Part shown: piece after piece, positions 20,581 to 29,679 of the stretch
How positions within the stretch are numbered: position 1 is the first letter of the stretch
How the letters are laid out: every line of letters starts with the position of its first letter
DNA from: Nannochloropsis oceanica
Taxonomy: Eukaryota; Sar; Eustigmatophyceae; Eustigmatales; Monodopsidaceae
Length of the DNA stretch: 64,000 bases
Reading direction: 5' to 3'
Assembly (NCBI GenBank): GCA_004519485.1
Contig: CP038106.1
Location: forward strand, 631,501-695,500
Program-made: the position numbers and the translations under genes
The notes under the pieces: generated by a model
Told to the model about the DNA's origin: nothing
What the model saw: the letters and a program-made list of their open reading frames with translations, nothing else
The model's database searches: none

Positions 20581-21501
20581 ATGTTTAGGACAACCCTATC
20601 TCTCGTCATCATTTTTTTCCTGCAAGCGGCGATCCGCAGCCTCGCCTTTCTTCCCTCTACAGCCACGCCACCACTCGTAACCCATGTCACACGCCTTGCC
20701 CTTTCCAATTCTCAAGCATTACGACACGCCGCCATCTCCACGTACTCATCACCGAGATGGCACCGAGCAGGAACTTGGCTAGCTATGGCAGCAGGATACC
20801 CCTCTTCTTCCTCTTCCTCCTCCCGCGATCGCATCACCATCACCCTCTCCACCTCCGCTCCCTCAGTCTACATCCTCCGACAGACCCTTTATTCCGGCAG
20901 TTCTACAGCAGCAACATGGAGTGTCACCAAGACATGGTTGGACATTGACGAATGGCAGGCGCAGGCAAACAGGAGGCTAGGCTACGTCTTTCCACCCTTG
21001 CCCTCTCAAGAACTCTCGGCGGATAACATTTTGCTTCTCGAAGCTTACCTGAACCAAGTCGTTCAAAATGACGCCCTGTGGAGAGGCAGCAGCGATGCAA
21101 CTTCCCTCCTGGCCTTTTTCCAGCTCCCCACCTCTGTAACAGAAGACATGTCCACCCCTACTTACAGCGTTGATGTCTTCGACGTGGATGGAACCCAAAT
21201 TAGAGGGGAGGAAAAAAACGCCAAGGACGTGAAGACGGGGGCATTGCTGGCGGGTGCTACCGCGGGATTTTTCCTCGGAGGTCCATTTGGTGCTGCGTTG
21301 GGGGCATTGGCTGCGAATAGCGCTTCGTCCAGAGACGACAGTTTGGGGGATTTGACACGGACGGCGGGGAAGGGTTTTAATGTGGCTGTAAAACAGGTGA
21401 AGAGGTTTAACGATCGGTATGACCTGACGGAGAGGGGCAAGGAGATTTTCAGGAAGGGAGTGAATACTGTCAAGAATGTCGTGGATAAGATGGAGGAGTA
21501 G
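20581..21501 (+). CDS. PX-domain protein with signal peptide / plastid-type leader
   Basis: Single exon, 306 aa from the ATG at 20581. Residues ~4-22 are hydrophobic (LSLVIIFFLQAAIRSLAFLP), ending in an AFLP motif like the plastid-targeting motif of ochrophytes. Residues ~75-190 read like a PX (phosphoinositide-binding) fold: beta strands, then WSVTKTWLDIDEWQAQ, the FPPLP loop, and the closing helix pattern LLLEAYLNQVVQN...LLAFFQLP. After it comes an Asp-rich stretch, a glycine-zipper hydrophobic segment (GALLAGATAGFFLGGPFGAA), and a charged amphipathic C-terminus. PX domains normally face the cytosol, so a secretory leader is odd. No close relative recognised; domain call moderately confident. 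Confidence 0.7.
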   Translation: MFRTTLSLVIIFFLQAAIRSLAFLPSTATPPLVTHVTRLALSNSQALRHAAISTYSSPRWHRAGTWLAMAAGYPSSSSSSSRDRITITLSTSAPSVYILRQTLYSGSSTAATWSVTKTWLDIDEWQAQANRRLGYVFPPLPSQELSADNILLLEAYLNQVVQNDALWRGSSDATSLLAFFQLPTSVTEDMSTPTYSVDVFDVDGTQIRGEEKNAKDVKTGALLAGATAGFFLGGPFGAALGALAANSASSRDDSLGDLTRTAGKGFNVAVKQVKRFNDRYDLTERGKEIFRKGVNTVKNVVDKMEE

Positions 21502-22500
21502 CTTTTGGAGAAAGAGAAGACATGGTATGATGGAGGAAGGCGTATGGTGAAGATGTAGTGACGGGGAAACCAGAAATTACAGAACATTATTCAGTCTGTG
21601 TACTTTATCTTATCATTTGCTTCTTCTTTCTCCACTTGTAAGTCAAGTCAATTCGCTTTCGCTGTGCTTGTGGAGATGTACGTACAGTGTGCTTTGAGGC
21701 TTGTGTCCCTGTCTCGAGCAGGCCTCGCTTTCTCTATCTCACCGCATCCCCCTCCGCTCTAACCGTCTCTCTCTCTCTTCCTGGTTCACATTTGTTGTTT
21801 CAGTTCTGTATCCTGTCTTTTCGCCTTTCTTCTTCGTACTTTTCTGTCCTTCCTGTGGTGGGCAGGCTACTGTGTATGTTAGTGCTATTTCTCTTGCCTC
21901 GGGCCTGACAAGCCCTCGCTCGTTTTAGTTTCTTCTTTCACTTCCATTCTCTCTCTCTCTCCCTTCTTCTCTCCTTCCCCTCTTCTTCTTCTTTCTTAAA
22001 TTTGATTCACTTTCAGATTTTGTGGTTTTGGTGCTTCTGTCTTGGCCCTTGCTCCCTGTCTCTCTTCCCTTCAGGCCTTACCAACCCCTGCCTAGACAGA
22101 GACTGCCTCCGATACGTGGACACGACCCCACGGACCAGGGAAGCTCCGCGCGCGCGAGCCTTCTAAGACCGGATGAAACCGATCTCCATACGTAATTGCT
22201 GAATATTCAGCAGAACAGAGCAGAGACATACACACATATACACACACTCTCCTTCTTCTGTCCCTCTCTCCTCATCCTGTGCTGGACAGGTCATCAGAGC
22301 TTTTGTTCTATCTATGCATTTAGTTCAGTTCGCAGTCAGTCAGGGATCAGCCTTTGCTCGATACATAAATGTATAGATTATAGATTTATATAGGTTATAT
22401 AGGTTATATGTATACGTTATATTTACGCGCTCTTTAACCATACACACGTTTACTCTGCTCATTCTTCTTCCCTCCTTCCCTTCCTCCCTTCCTCCCTCCT
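21502..22500. other. Convergent intergenic region, ~1 kb, pyrimidine rich
   Basis: Strong C/T bias on the + strand from about 21690 to 22350, with short related units such as GAGCAGGCCTCGCT (near 21715), GACAAGCCCTCGCT (near 21907), GTGGGCAGGCT (near 21857) and CTGGACAGGTC (near 22282). A GC-rich piece (GCTCCGCGCGCGCGAGC) lies near 22145-22161. From 22370 to 22430 there are repeated TATAGGTTATA-like units. No coding pattern. It may be long 3' UTR or a non-coding transcript. Confidence 0.4.
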
Positions 22501-23017
22501 TTAATGCCCCAAATTCGAAAAGCAAAATTCCCCCCTGCCCACCCCCACCGGCCCTGTTGCCTCAAAGCCAAACCCCCCTCTCTCCACACCTCCCTCCCTC
22601 CCTCCCCCCTCCTCCTCCTCCTCCTCTTCCAACCCTACATACTGCTCAATCATGCGCACTGCCCTGTGATAAATCTTGTCACTCGCATGCTCCTGCAGCT
22701 TCGCCAGCCTCTCTGGTCCGTCCGCTTCGTAAAACAACTGCAAGTACCCTCCCCCACCGACAGCGCCTGCAGCAGCAGCACTGGCAGCAGCAGATGCAGT
22801 AGAGCCTTGCTTCAAGATTGCCTCCACGGCGTCGAGGGTAATGTCCACCACCTTGGAGTCGCCGGCTTCTAGAAGGTCACAGAGGGTCTTCAGGGCGCCT
22901 AGCTCCACCAGGAGCTGCACGTGCTGAGGGAGGGAGAGAGGGAGGGAGGAACGCAGGACAGTGTTAAAATTGAAAATCGAAATTAAGTGAAGAACAGACC
23001 ATAATCGCACATCATCG

Positions 23018-23050
<33 letters not shown>

Positions 23051-25084
23051 CAACAATAAAAAACATTGATCAAACCATCAAAATGATAAATTAAGACATA
23101 TGTATATATACATATATATGTGATGAGTGCGTGTATATAGATTTATATATATAAATTAAATTAAACCACCTGTGCATTCCCCCCCGTCGCGAAGTTCGCC
23201 ACGACCCAGATCGCCTCCTTTACAACCTCCCACTCGGCCGTGGCCATCTGCATGAGCACCATAGAGATAAGGCCTTTTGTCATAGCCAGCGCATGCACTT
23301 GCTCCCTGTTCCCAGCCGCGATATTACTGGGGACGGACGGAGGAGGGAGGGAGGGAGGGAGGGAGGGAAAGAAAGAGGGAGGAAAGGCAGTGAGTGGTTT
23401 GAGTGATAGGAGGGAGAGGAGGGAGAGAGAGAGGAAGGGAAGAGGAGAGAAAGGGAGGGATGGCCGTACCTGAGGAGCCACATGATCTCTTTTCGGATGT
23501 TCTTTTTGCTGTTCTTGAGGAGGGAGGGCATGTAGAGGAGGGCTCCGGCATCGATAACCGCTGCGAACAGGAAGGAGGGAGAGAAATGAATGAGGGATGA
23601 GACAAGCCGCAAATAAGTGCATGTAAACGTTCCGTCCTCCCTCACGCCCGCCCTCCGTTGCGTGTGATGATCATCCCCTGAGACAACGTCCGGATGCGGG
23701 CACATGCTCTCAAATTCAACAATCCAAGTGCTTCGCCATACCCGCACACCCACCAACATAAACACACATAGCTTACAAGGGGGGAAAGGAGGGAGGGAAT
23801 GAACAAGGGACGGGAAGAGAGGGAGGAAAGTCTGACCTTGTGTATGGTTATCGTCACCCGAGACGATGTTCCCGAGCGTCCTAACTACGGGCGTGAGCAC
23901 ACCAGCATTCTCATGCGTCAAGTGCCGCACCAAATCCGCACATACCCCCGGCGTCTCAATCACCGCGTCGATCCTCTTCGCGTCGCCGTCACAGAGATAG
24001 GATAAGGCCCACCCGGCGTCCTGCAGACACTCGGAATCCGTGCACGAGGCGAGGATCCGGGCTAGGACAGGCAGGGCGGGACGGAGGAGTTTCAGGTGGG
24101 GTTGAGGCTTCCCGCGGCACAAGTTCGACAGCGCCCAGGTACAGTTACGCGACATGGAGAGACAGGCTGGAGAGAGGAGATTCTGCAGAAGGGGAGGAAG
24201 GGCTCCGTGGGTAAGGACGTGGTCCCTTAGCTCGGGACAATCGCCACTGATGTTCCCCATAGCCCATGCGCATTGCTCGCGGACATCGGGGCAAGGGTGG
24301 AGGAGTAGGCGCGTTAAAGGTGGGATGGCTCCGGCGTCGACCAAGGCACGTGTATAATTAGTAGAGCCGACATTTGTAAGTGCCCACGAGGCCTCAAAGA
24401 GGAGGATGGAAGAGGCGTTTTCTCGGGTTAATTGCCCGACGAGCATGGGGACAAAGCCGTGGGCCAGAATTTGCTCCACGGGCGGGTTACGTTGGACTGA
24501 CAAGAGTTTGCGCACTGCCCGTGTCGCTTCCAGTTCACGGGCGGCGTCCCCCGAGCGCATGTCGAGGGCGTACATCGGCAAGTCCTGCAGTGAGGGGGGT
24601 ACGCCGTTAGCACCCGCCCCCGCAACGCCTATGCCGACGTAAGGCCCGAAGGAGCCCGCGGCGGCTGGTGTATGAGCAGACGTGGTGTCCATGCGCCGGC
24701 GTTGCGACAAGGACTCTTCACGCTTCTGCTTGCGGATTTGCACTTGCTGCTCCTCGCGGCGGCGACGGCAGGAGTCTCCATCTATGGCCTGTAGTTTGGT
24801 AGGGTGGAGGGAATAAGGACGTGGAGTCGTTGGCGAGAAGAGTGACGTAAAGTCAACTACAGGGTGGGGTGGTGCGACGAGCGCACGAGTAAACACATCG
24901 GCGAGCGCATCACTACGAGCAGGCGGCTTTTCAAGAGCATGACATGTAAGGGATTTGAGGGGAGTTGGACAGCAGCCAAGCGGACATGGTGTGCGACCAC
25001 ACCTCAATGGCCGCCTTCGTAGCCCGGAAAAAGGGATAGGGAGAATGTTCGTACCTTCTTAAACAGAAATTTCCGCTTGTCCAT
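22501..25084 (-). CDS. Importin alpha (nuclear import adaptor)
   Basis: Five exons: 25084-25055, 24788-23837, 23560-23470, 23326-23170 and 22923-22501; 550 aa. Exon 1 encodes ten residues (MDKRKFLFKK) which join AIDGDSCRRRREEQQVQIRK to complete the N-terminal importin-beta-binding domain. Exon 2 holds most armadillo repeats with the NLS-pocket Trp-Asn pairs (FEASWALTNVGS, QCAWAMGNISGD, NCTWALSNLCRG, DAGWALSYLCDG). Junctions restore DDNHTQ|AVIDAGAL and WLL|SNIAAGNREQ as in known importins. The C-terminus carries Ala, Glu and Gly tracts. It binds basic NLS cargo and hands it to importin beta. Introns contain long GGGA and AT-rich tracts. Confidence 0.92.
22980..23160. repeat. Microsatellite-rich intron of importin alpha
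   Basis: A (CAT/ATC)n tract of about 45 bp at 23003-23048 and an AT-rich TATATA-type tract at 23100-23160 fill the fourth intron. Confidence 0.8.
23330..23460. repeat. GGGA/GAGG purine tract in importin alpha intron
   Basis: Repeated GGGA units around 23340-23368, then mixed GAGG/GAGA repeats to about 23460. Simple-sequence expansion inside the third intron. Confidence 0.75.
23655..23706 (-). pseudogene. Decayed copy of the importin alpha exon 2 end inside intron 2
   Basis: Read on -, the segment ending ...GTCTCAGGGGATGATCATC translates VVSGDDHHTQ, against IVSGDDNHTQ at the true end of exon 2 (23837-23895). Similarity extends upstream to the CCCG...GGACG stretch. It lies ~130-180 bp downstream of the true exon end. 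The normal splice skips it, since exon 2 joins exon 3 in frame. Confidence 0.55.
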
Positions 25085-25391
25085 CGTGCGGCAGGGTACC
25101 TGGCCTCGGTCGTGGCTTAATTCCTGTGGGTTATGTGTTAAAGTGGATGTACTGTGTTGATCGCCAGAAATTCTGGAGGCGAGCGAGCGGCAGTGTATTC
25201 CTGGTCGTATGTCGCTCGGGCATTCACGTGTCCACGAGAGGGGCCATGTGTTGCGTGAGGAAGAGTGGGGTGAGTGTGAGAGCACATACGTAAAGGTGAG
25301 GAAATGGGCAAAGGGTTCCCACCGGTGGAGGAGGAGCGGGAGACCCTAACCCTAGCAGAGCGGGAGAAACTCGGTCCACATGATGAACTAG
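25085..25391. promoter_or_regulatory. Divergent intergenic region (importin alpha / TEN1-like) with telo-box
   Basis: 307 bp between opposing starts. The + strand has ACCCTAACCCTAG at 25343-25355, two CCCTAA units resembling the plant telo-box, about 40 bp before the first TEN1 ATG. Promoter role inferred from position. Confidence 0.45.
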
Positions 25392-25919
25392 ATGGCGCAT
25401 TCTCATCTCTCTGAATACCAACACACAACACACAGACAAGCCCAACGCAAGCCAAGACAGTCCACCATGTCAGCCACGGAGATGTCCATCCAGCACGGGG
25501 AGATTTTCTTCCTGCACGAGCTGGGCTCTTTGCCACTACCGCCGCAAGAAAAATACGAGCGTTCGGTCCGGGTCGTGGGGCGGTGCATCAAAATTAACAC
25601 GCAGCAGCGACGCATCGTCCTCCAAGACCGGGCTTCCACGCTGACCGTGGACATTGAATTAATTTCTGACCAATATTTTGTCATGGACGGGCTGTACCAG
25701 GTCATAGGGGAGCTTCGGGAAGGGAGTGAGAGGGAGGGTGAGGAGGTCGGAGGGAATGGTCGGCGGCTTCTGCTGCGGGCGCGTGTGGCTCGGGCGGTGG
25801 ATGGCATGGATATCTCATTGTATGAGCAGTCGGTGCGTCTACGGCGGGCATTTTTGGAGAAGCATAAGATGGTGGGAAAGCAAGAGAGGGTAAGAAATGG
25901 CGCAGGAGAAGAGTGGTGA
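25392..25919 (+). CDS. TEN1-like CST complex subunit (telomere capping, OB fold)
   Basis: Single exon. The first ATG gives 175 aa; the ATG at 25467 (150 aa) starts just before the conserved region and fits family length better. Pattern: GEIFFLHELGSLP, then VRVVGRCIKINTQQRRIVLQ (OB strands 1-3), LTVDIELISDQYF and GLYQVIGELRE, followed by RLLLRARVARAVDGMDISLYEQ. This order, especially the LxVD and QVIGEL elements, matches TEN1. TEN1 acts with STN1 and CTC1 in telomere C-strand synthesis. An acidic/Gly insert follows GELRE. Assignment is by motif only; a general RPA-like OB protein is the alternative. Confidence 0.7.
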   Translation: MAHSHLSEYQHTTHRQAQRKPRQSTMSATEMSIQHGEIFFLHELGSLPLPPQEKYERSVRVVGRCIKINTQQRRIVLQDRASTLTVDIELISDQYFVMDGLYQVIGELREGSEREGEEVGGNGRRLLLRARVARAVDGMDISLYEQSVRLRRAFLEKHKMVGKQERVRNGAGEEW

Positions 25920-26254
25920 GATAGGGGGAGGGGGAGTGAAAGGCAAGTGAATGAACGGATGCCACGATGACATGTGGGCAGCACCGATGAACGCACAAAA
26001 GAAAAATGTAAAGATTTTGTGAATAATTTGGAATGTCATTGAATACAAGTTCTATCCCTACTTTGTCATTTTTTACAAGTTCTATCCCTACTTTGTCATT
26101 TTTCCTGTTCAGCGAAGCGATACCTGGGCACGCGTGTGTTTGTTTCATCACGAAGCAGTCCCAGAGATTTTTTTTAAGTCACAAGCATTTACATCATTAG
26201 CTTACACTCCTTCTAGCGACAAAAGACCGCTACCACCACCATCAACTCCTCCCC
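25920..26254. other. Convergent intergenic region, 335 bp, with a 31-bp tandem duplication
   Basis: Two adjacent copies of a unit starting TACAAGTTCTATCCCTACTT lie at about 26045-26105. Otherwise no feature seen between TEN1-like and CHID1-like 3' ends. Confidence 0.6.
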
Positions 26255-27842
26255 CTACCAGAGCATCGGAAAACACTCTAACCCCTGTCCTACCTCCCAC
26301 ACAGCTATCCCGGCCATACCCATTTCACTTACCAACGCAAACCTCCTCCAGAAGAACGCCGGCGTCGGGAAAGTCCCTACCATCTCGTCTTGCCTCCTTC
26401 CATCCCTCCCTCCCTCCCCTCGTAAAGAAAAAATAAGCTCCTGACTCTCCTCCCCCCACTCAAAACGCCGTACCTTCTCAGGTCTCTCTAAGACTTTTCT
26501 CTCAAACTCGTGTCCCACAATCGCCTGACCACCCACATACCCATACCAGGGTAGCCCCAACAACATCTTTATCTTAACCAAATCCGCCCCCTTATCTGCC
26601 CCCCCCTCCTTCCTCCCTTGAACGAAGCTCTCAATGGTCTCTTCCATCCATCCCAGGGGGCTGTTTGGCGCGCCGGAGGGATCGCGGCCATAGTCGTACG
26701 TCATGAGGGAAAAACGGTCCACGTGCGGTGAAAGGGAGAGAAGCATTGAGGGGGTCACCTGTTATTTTTAAAAAGGAAGAAATTAAGTCTTTGTCGTGAA
26801 TTCAGGAAGGGAGGGAGGGGGGAAGGAAGGTGGCTACGAGGACGACGTACGTGCATCTCCCGCGGGGTCGCCGGACGGGTAGGCATTTGAAATGCAGGAA
26901 TGGCCACGATAAGAATGGGAGGCAAGGAGGGAGGAATAGCCTGAGAGAGGGAAGCCTTGAGGCTGCTGGTGAGATGCGCGAAAACCCCGCGGGCGTCGAT
27001 TGGGAATTCGAGTGTATACCTGAACAGAGTGGTGGAGGAGGGAGGAAGGGATTGAGGGATGGAAGGAGGAAAAATGGGAAGACAGTGCAGAGAAAGACCG
27101 GCAGTGACAAGAAATCGTGGAAATATAGATTGATTTCTCTATGGCTGGAAATCTGAAAATAAGGCCCTTCTTCGAAATTGTTTCTCCCTGGTACGCACCC
27201 ATCGTAATTCCTCTCCTTCGCCTCGTCCACCAACAGCCCCACGACCTCGGCAACCTGTTCTGGGTTTACAAACGCCGGTACCTCCCAAATCACCCGCGGG
27301 ACAATACGCACGCGGCCTGATTTGTGTCGTACATTGTCGAGCCACGTGCCGTTGAACTCGTGTTTGCCCGTCAGCTCCAACTGCTGTCGCTGATGCTGCT
27401 GCTGCTCTTGCTGCTGATGTTGTTTTCTTAGCTGATACCAGACGGGGGCAAGATAAGTCAGTTTGTGAGCATATGTCTCCGCTACTACAAAACCTTGTCG
27501 ATTCCAGGGTGTGACATAGGCTAGCACCTCTTGTGCCCGCTGATTTGATTGCTCACTCCAGGACATGGAGGCAGCGAAGTGAGTGTCTTCAGGTGCCGTG
27601 CGGATCGAGGCACACTGTCGTAGGTGGTCTAGCGTTAGGTTCTGCGTCTCGTACATGGCCTTTTCATGAGTCTGCTTACCCTGCCAGAAATAGAAGAAGA
27701 AAAAAGCGGCAAAAGCGTAAACAGAGAGAAGGGCCAGGACATGAAAGCTGAAGAGGGAGGAGGTGGCTGCTGCGTGCGATGGCGGTGAAGACGATGGTGG
27801 TGGCTTTTTGTGCTGCCCTTTTTTGACGCTGGGGCGCTGCAT
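26255..27842 (-). CDS. CHID1-like GH18-family protein, type II membrane anchored
   Basis: Three exons: 27842-27199, 27019-26851, 26758-26255; 438 aa from the ATG at 27842. An in-frame ATG at 27989 would add 49 residues. A hydrophobic anchor (LALLSVYAFAAFFFFYFW) follows a short basic start. The GH18 barrel begins VLAYVTPWNRQGF, continues LTYLAPVWYQL and RIVPRVIWE, then across intron 2 FSLMTYDYG, KIKMLLGLPWYGY and IAVWEVGQGLE, all in CHID1 order. The usual chitinase DxxDxDxE motif falls where the first intron sits and reads NYDG|YTLEF, so chitinase activity is doubtful, as in animal CHID1, a chito-oligosaccharide-binding lectin. A Gln tract lies at ~150. Confidence 0.85.
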
Positions 27843-28652
27843 GGCCGGGCTGTCGCTGATGCTATCACGGGATGGCGATGCCTGTATCCTGCTGTCGACA
27901 ACGTTGGGAGTGGGTTTAGAGCAGGTGCAGGAATAAAGAGGGGTCGTAATACAGCGCTCAACGCGAATTACGCCAAATTGGCGAATCATCGGCGTCGTGA
28001 CCACCACGCACCGCTTTGACAACGACGCTCATGACCCAACTAAAACACCGACAAGCATTTCCCATTGTACAGCTCTTACTCAGGAGCTTTATTTCGGTTG
28101 TGGGAGGCTAGAAGGCTTGCGCTGTGTATCGGCGGCTTTGGCCTCCGCAAGCAATCCCTCAATCATCATCCGAGTCGAAGCTATTTTCAGCAAGGCGTGG
28201 GTGGATCTGGATCTCTCTCCTTGTACCGAGACCAGCCCCGCACAACAGCCACGCCCACTCGCTATGCCACCAGCCAGCCAAGGACAGACATGGGCAGGAG
28301 CCTGAGTAGGGTGCAAGCATGGGCGCGTGGCGATGGGGAGTGCACCTGTGCTGCATTCGTTTTCTGGGTCGCCTGGCAACCTCTTCCCTCTGTCCGGCGA
28401 ACCACGTCTAAGACTGGTGACCGGACCGCTTATATATACGCTTTCGTACACATCCCTGCTCCCCAGGCGGAGAAATGCATGTTGATGCTGCATTGCGCTT
28501 GGAAATCACCCCCTCTTCTTTCCCAAAAAGTTTTCCTGCAAGTTCAAGACGCGGCCCACGCGACCTCTATAGTTCAGTTCGACCCGAAAGTTGTCTCCGC
28601 TTGAGTTACCCACCCACAAATCCCTCCCTATAAACATTCCAGGTCAATCCAA
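27843..28652. other. Divergent intergenic region (CHID1-like / complex I B9), 810 bp
   Basis: Open frames exist on both strands at 28065-28604 (+, 179 codons) and 28089-28493 (-, 134 codons); neither is recognised. A - strand frame ends ENSFDSDDD-stop near 28159-28200, an acidic tail of the kind seen in real proteins, preceded by candidate splice sites. A TATA-like TTATATATA lies at 28430-28438 and TATAAA at 28629-28634, the latter ~20 bp before the B9 ATG. Confidence 0.4.
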
Positions 28653-28832
28653 ATGGCTTTTAGCATGGGTCGCTTCGTGAAGCGCTTTATCGATCGGGAG
28701 CCCGTCGTGTCGTTCAGCATGGGCATCGCGGTTTTTGGTCTGTCCTTGCCCTTTTGGGTGACCCCCTTGCGGGAGTCCATGGGCTTCCAAACGGAGCAGT
28801 ATTACTTGCCTACCGAGCGGTCGAAAAAGTGA
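28653..28832 (+). CDS. Mitochondrial complex I accessory subunit B9 / NDUFA3-like
   Basis: Single exon of 59 codons plus stop. The order is basic start (GRFVKRFIDREPVVS), one membrane segment (FSMGIAVFGLSLPFWVTPL) and a polar tail ending QYYLPTERSKK. Size, single membrane helix after an (D/K)EPV motif and the Y-x-x-P tail match NDUFA3/B9, a membrane-arm accessory subunit of NADH:ubiquinone oxidoreductase. A TATAAA sequence at 28629 precedes the start. Short length means an e-value check is needed, but the fit is good. It converges on the TIM21-like gene. Confidence 0.75.
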   Translation: MAFSMGRFVKRFIDREPVVSFSMGIAVFGLSLPFWVTPLRESMGFQTEQYYLPTERSKK

Positions 28833-29679
28833 TGTCATTTTTACGAAAAGGAGGAGGTGCAGGAGAAGCAGGAGGCTGGTGGGTGGAGTCGAGAGCCAAG
28901 AGGAAACGAAACGAAGCGGGAGGAGGGAAGGTGGTGGAGGGATGAGGTCCTGCCAATTGACTCTGGATGGGCGAAGGTGATGGTCCAAGAAGCCGGTGAC
29001 TTGTAAAGTTAACTGAGTATGTTAGTTGCCTGGCACACCGGGCGGCTGCGATGAAGTAATTGATGATGATGCATGACGAGGGAGGGAAGGAGGGAAGGAG
29101 GCAGGGATGAAGGGAGGCAGCAGATGAGGACGATCCCAGAACCTATGAAATGTTTGGGTTGCAAGTAGGAGATAAAACGAAGAGAGAAAATAACGCCCGA
29201 CCTGGTATCATGAAAGCATGGTAAGGTTTAAGGTATGGAGGCGTACGTGTAGAAAAACGATTATGACGACAAAGAAGCGAAACAGCAGGAAATTTCACGT
29301 TTACCTTTCGACGCTCGACCGGACAGAAACCATTTTCCCAAGCAGTGAGATGATATACAGGCAAGGGCAAGTCAAGAACGAGAGGGGAAGGATGGGAGAC
29401 GTCGCCCCATCTCATTGTGAAGCGCACGAGTACAAGGGTGTCCTCCTTCCTTTCTCTCAAAGGTGATGGTCCTGGCGTGCTTGTTGGTGATGCCGCTCTG
29501 CCTTCGACCGTACATGCCTCTCTGTCCTTCTTTCTTTTTCTTCCCTTTCTCGTTTTATTTCTGGCTCCCCCCTTCTCTTGCCTTCCCCCCAGCCCTCGCC
29601 AGCCACAACACAGACCTCTCCTCTTGCTACACATCACCTCCTCCTCCTCCCTGCACCTTTTCTTTCTCACCCTCTTGGT
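28833..29679. other. Convergent intergenic region, 847 bp
   Basis: Between the 3' ends of B9 and TIM21-like. Open frames on - (29143-29670) and + (29417-29903) are mutual shadows with low-complexity composition and no recognised motif. GAGGGAGG-type repeats lie near 29080-29100. Confidence 0.4.

Noticed and set aside
23642-23857. Intron read-through as extra importin alpha sequence
   Set aside because: Joining exon 2 directly to 23560 restores the conserved HTQAVIDAG sequence; the intron reading contains no armadillo helices.
28065-28604. Open frame of 179 codons on + before the B9 gene
   Set aside because: No recognisable motif, the opposite strand is also open, and composition looks like non-coding GC-rich sequence. 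Kept only as a low-interest note.
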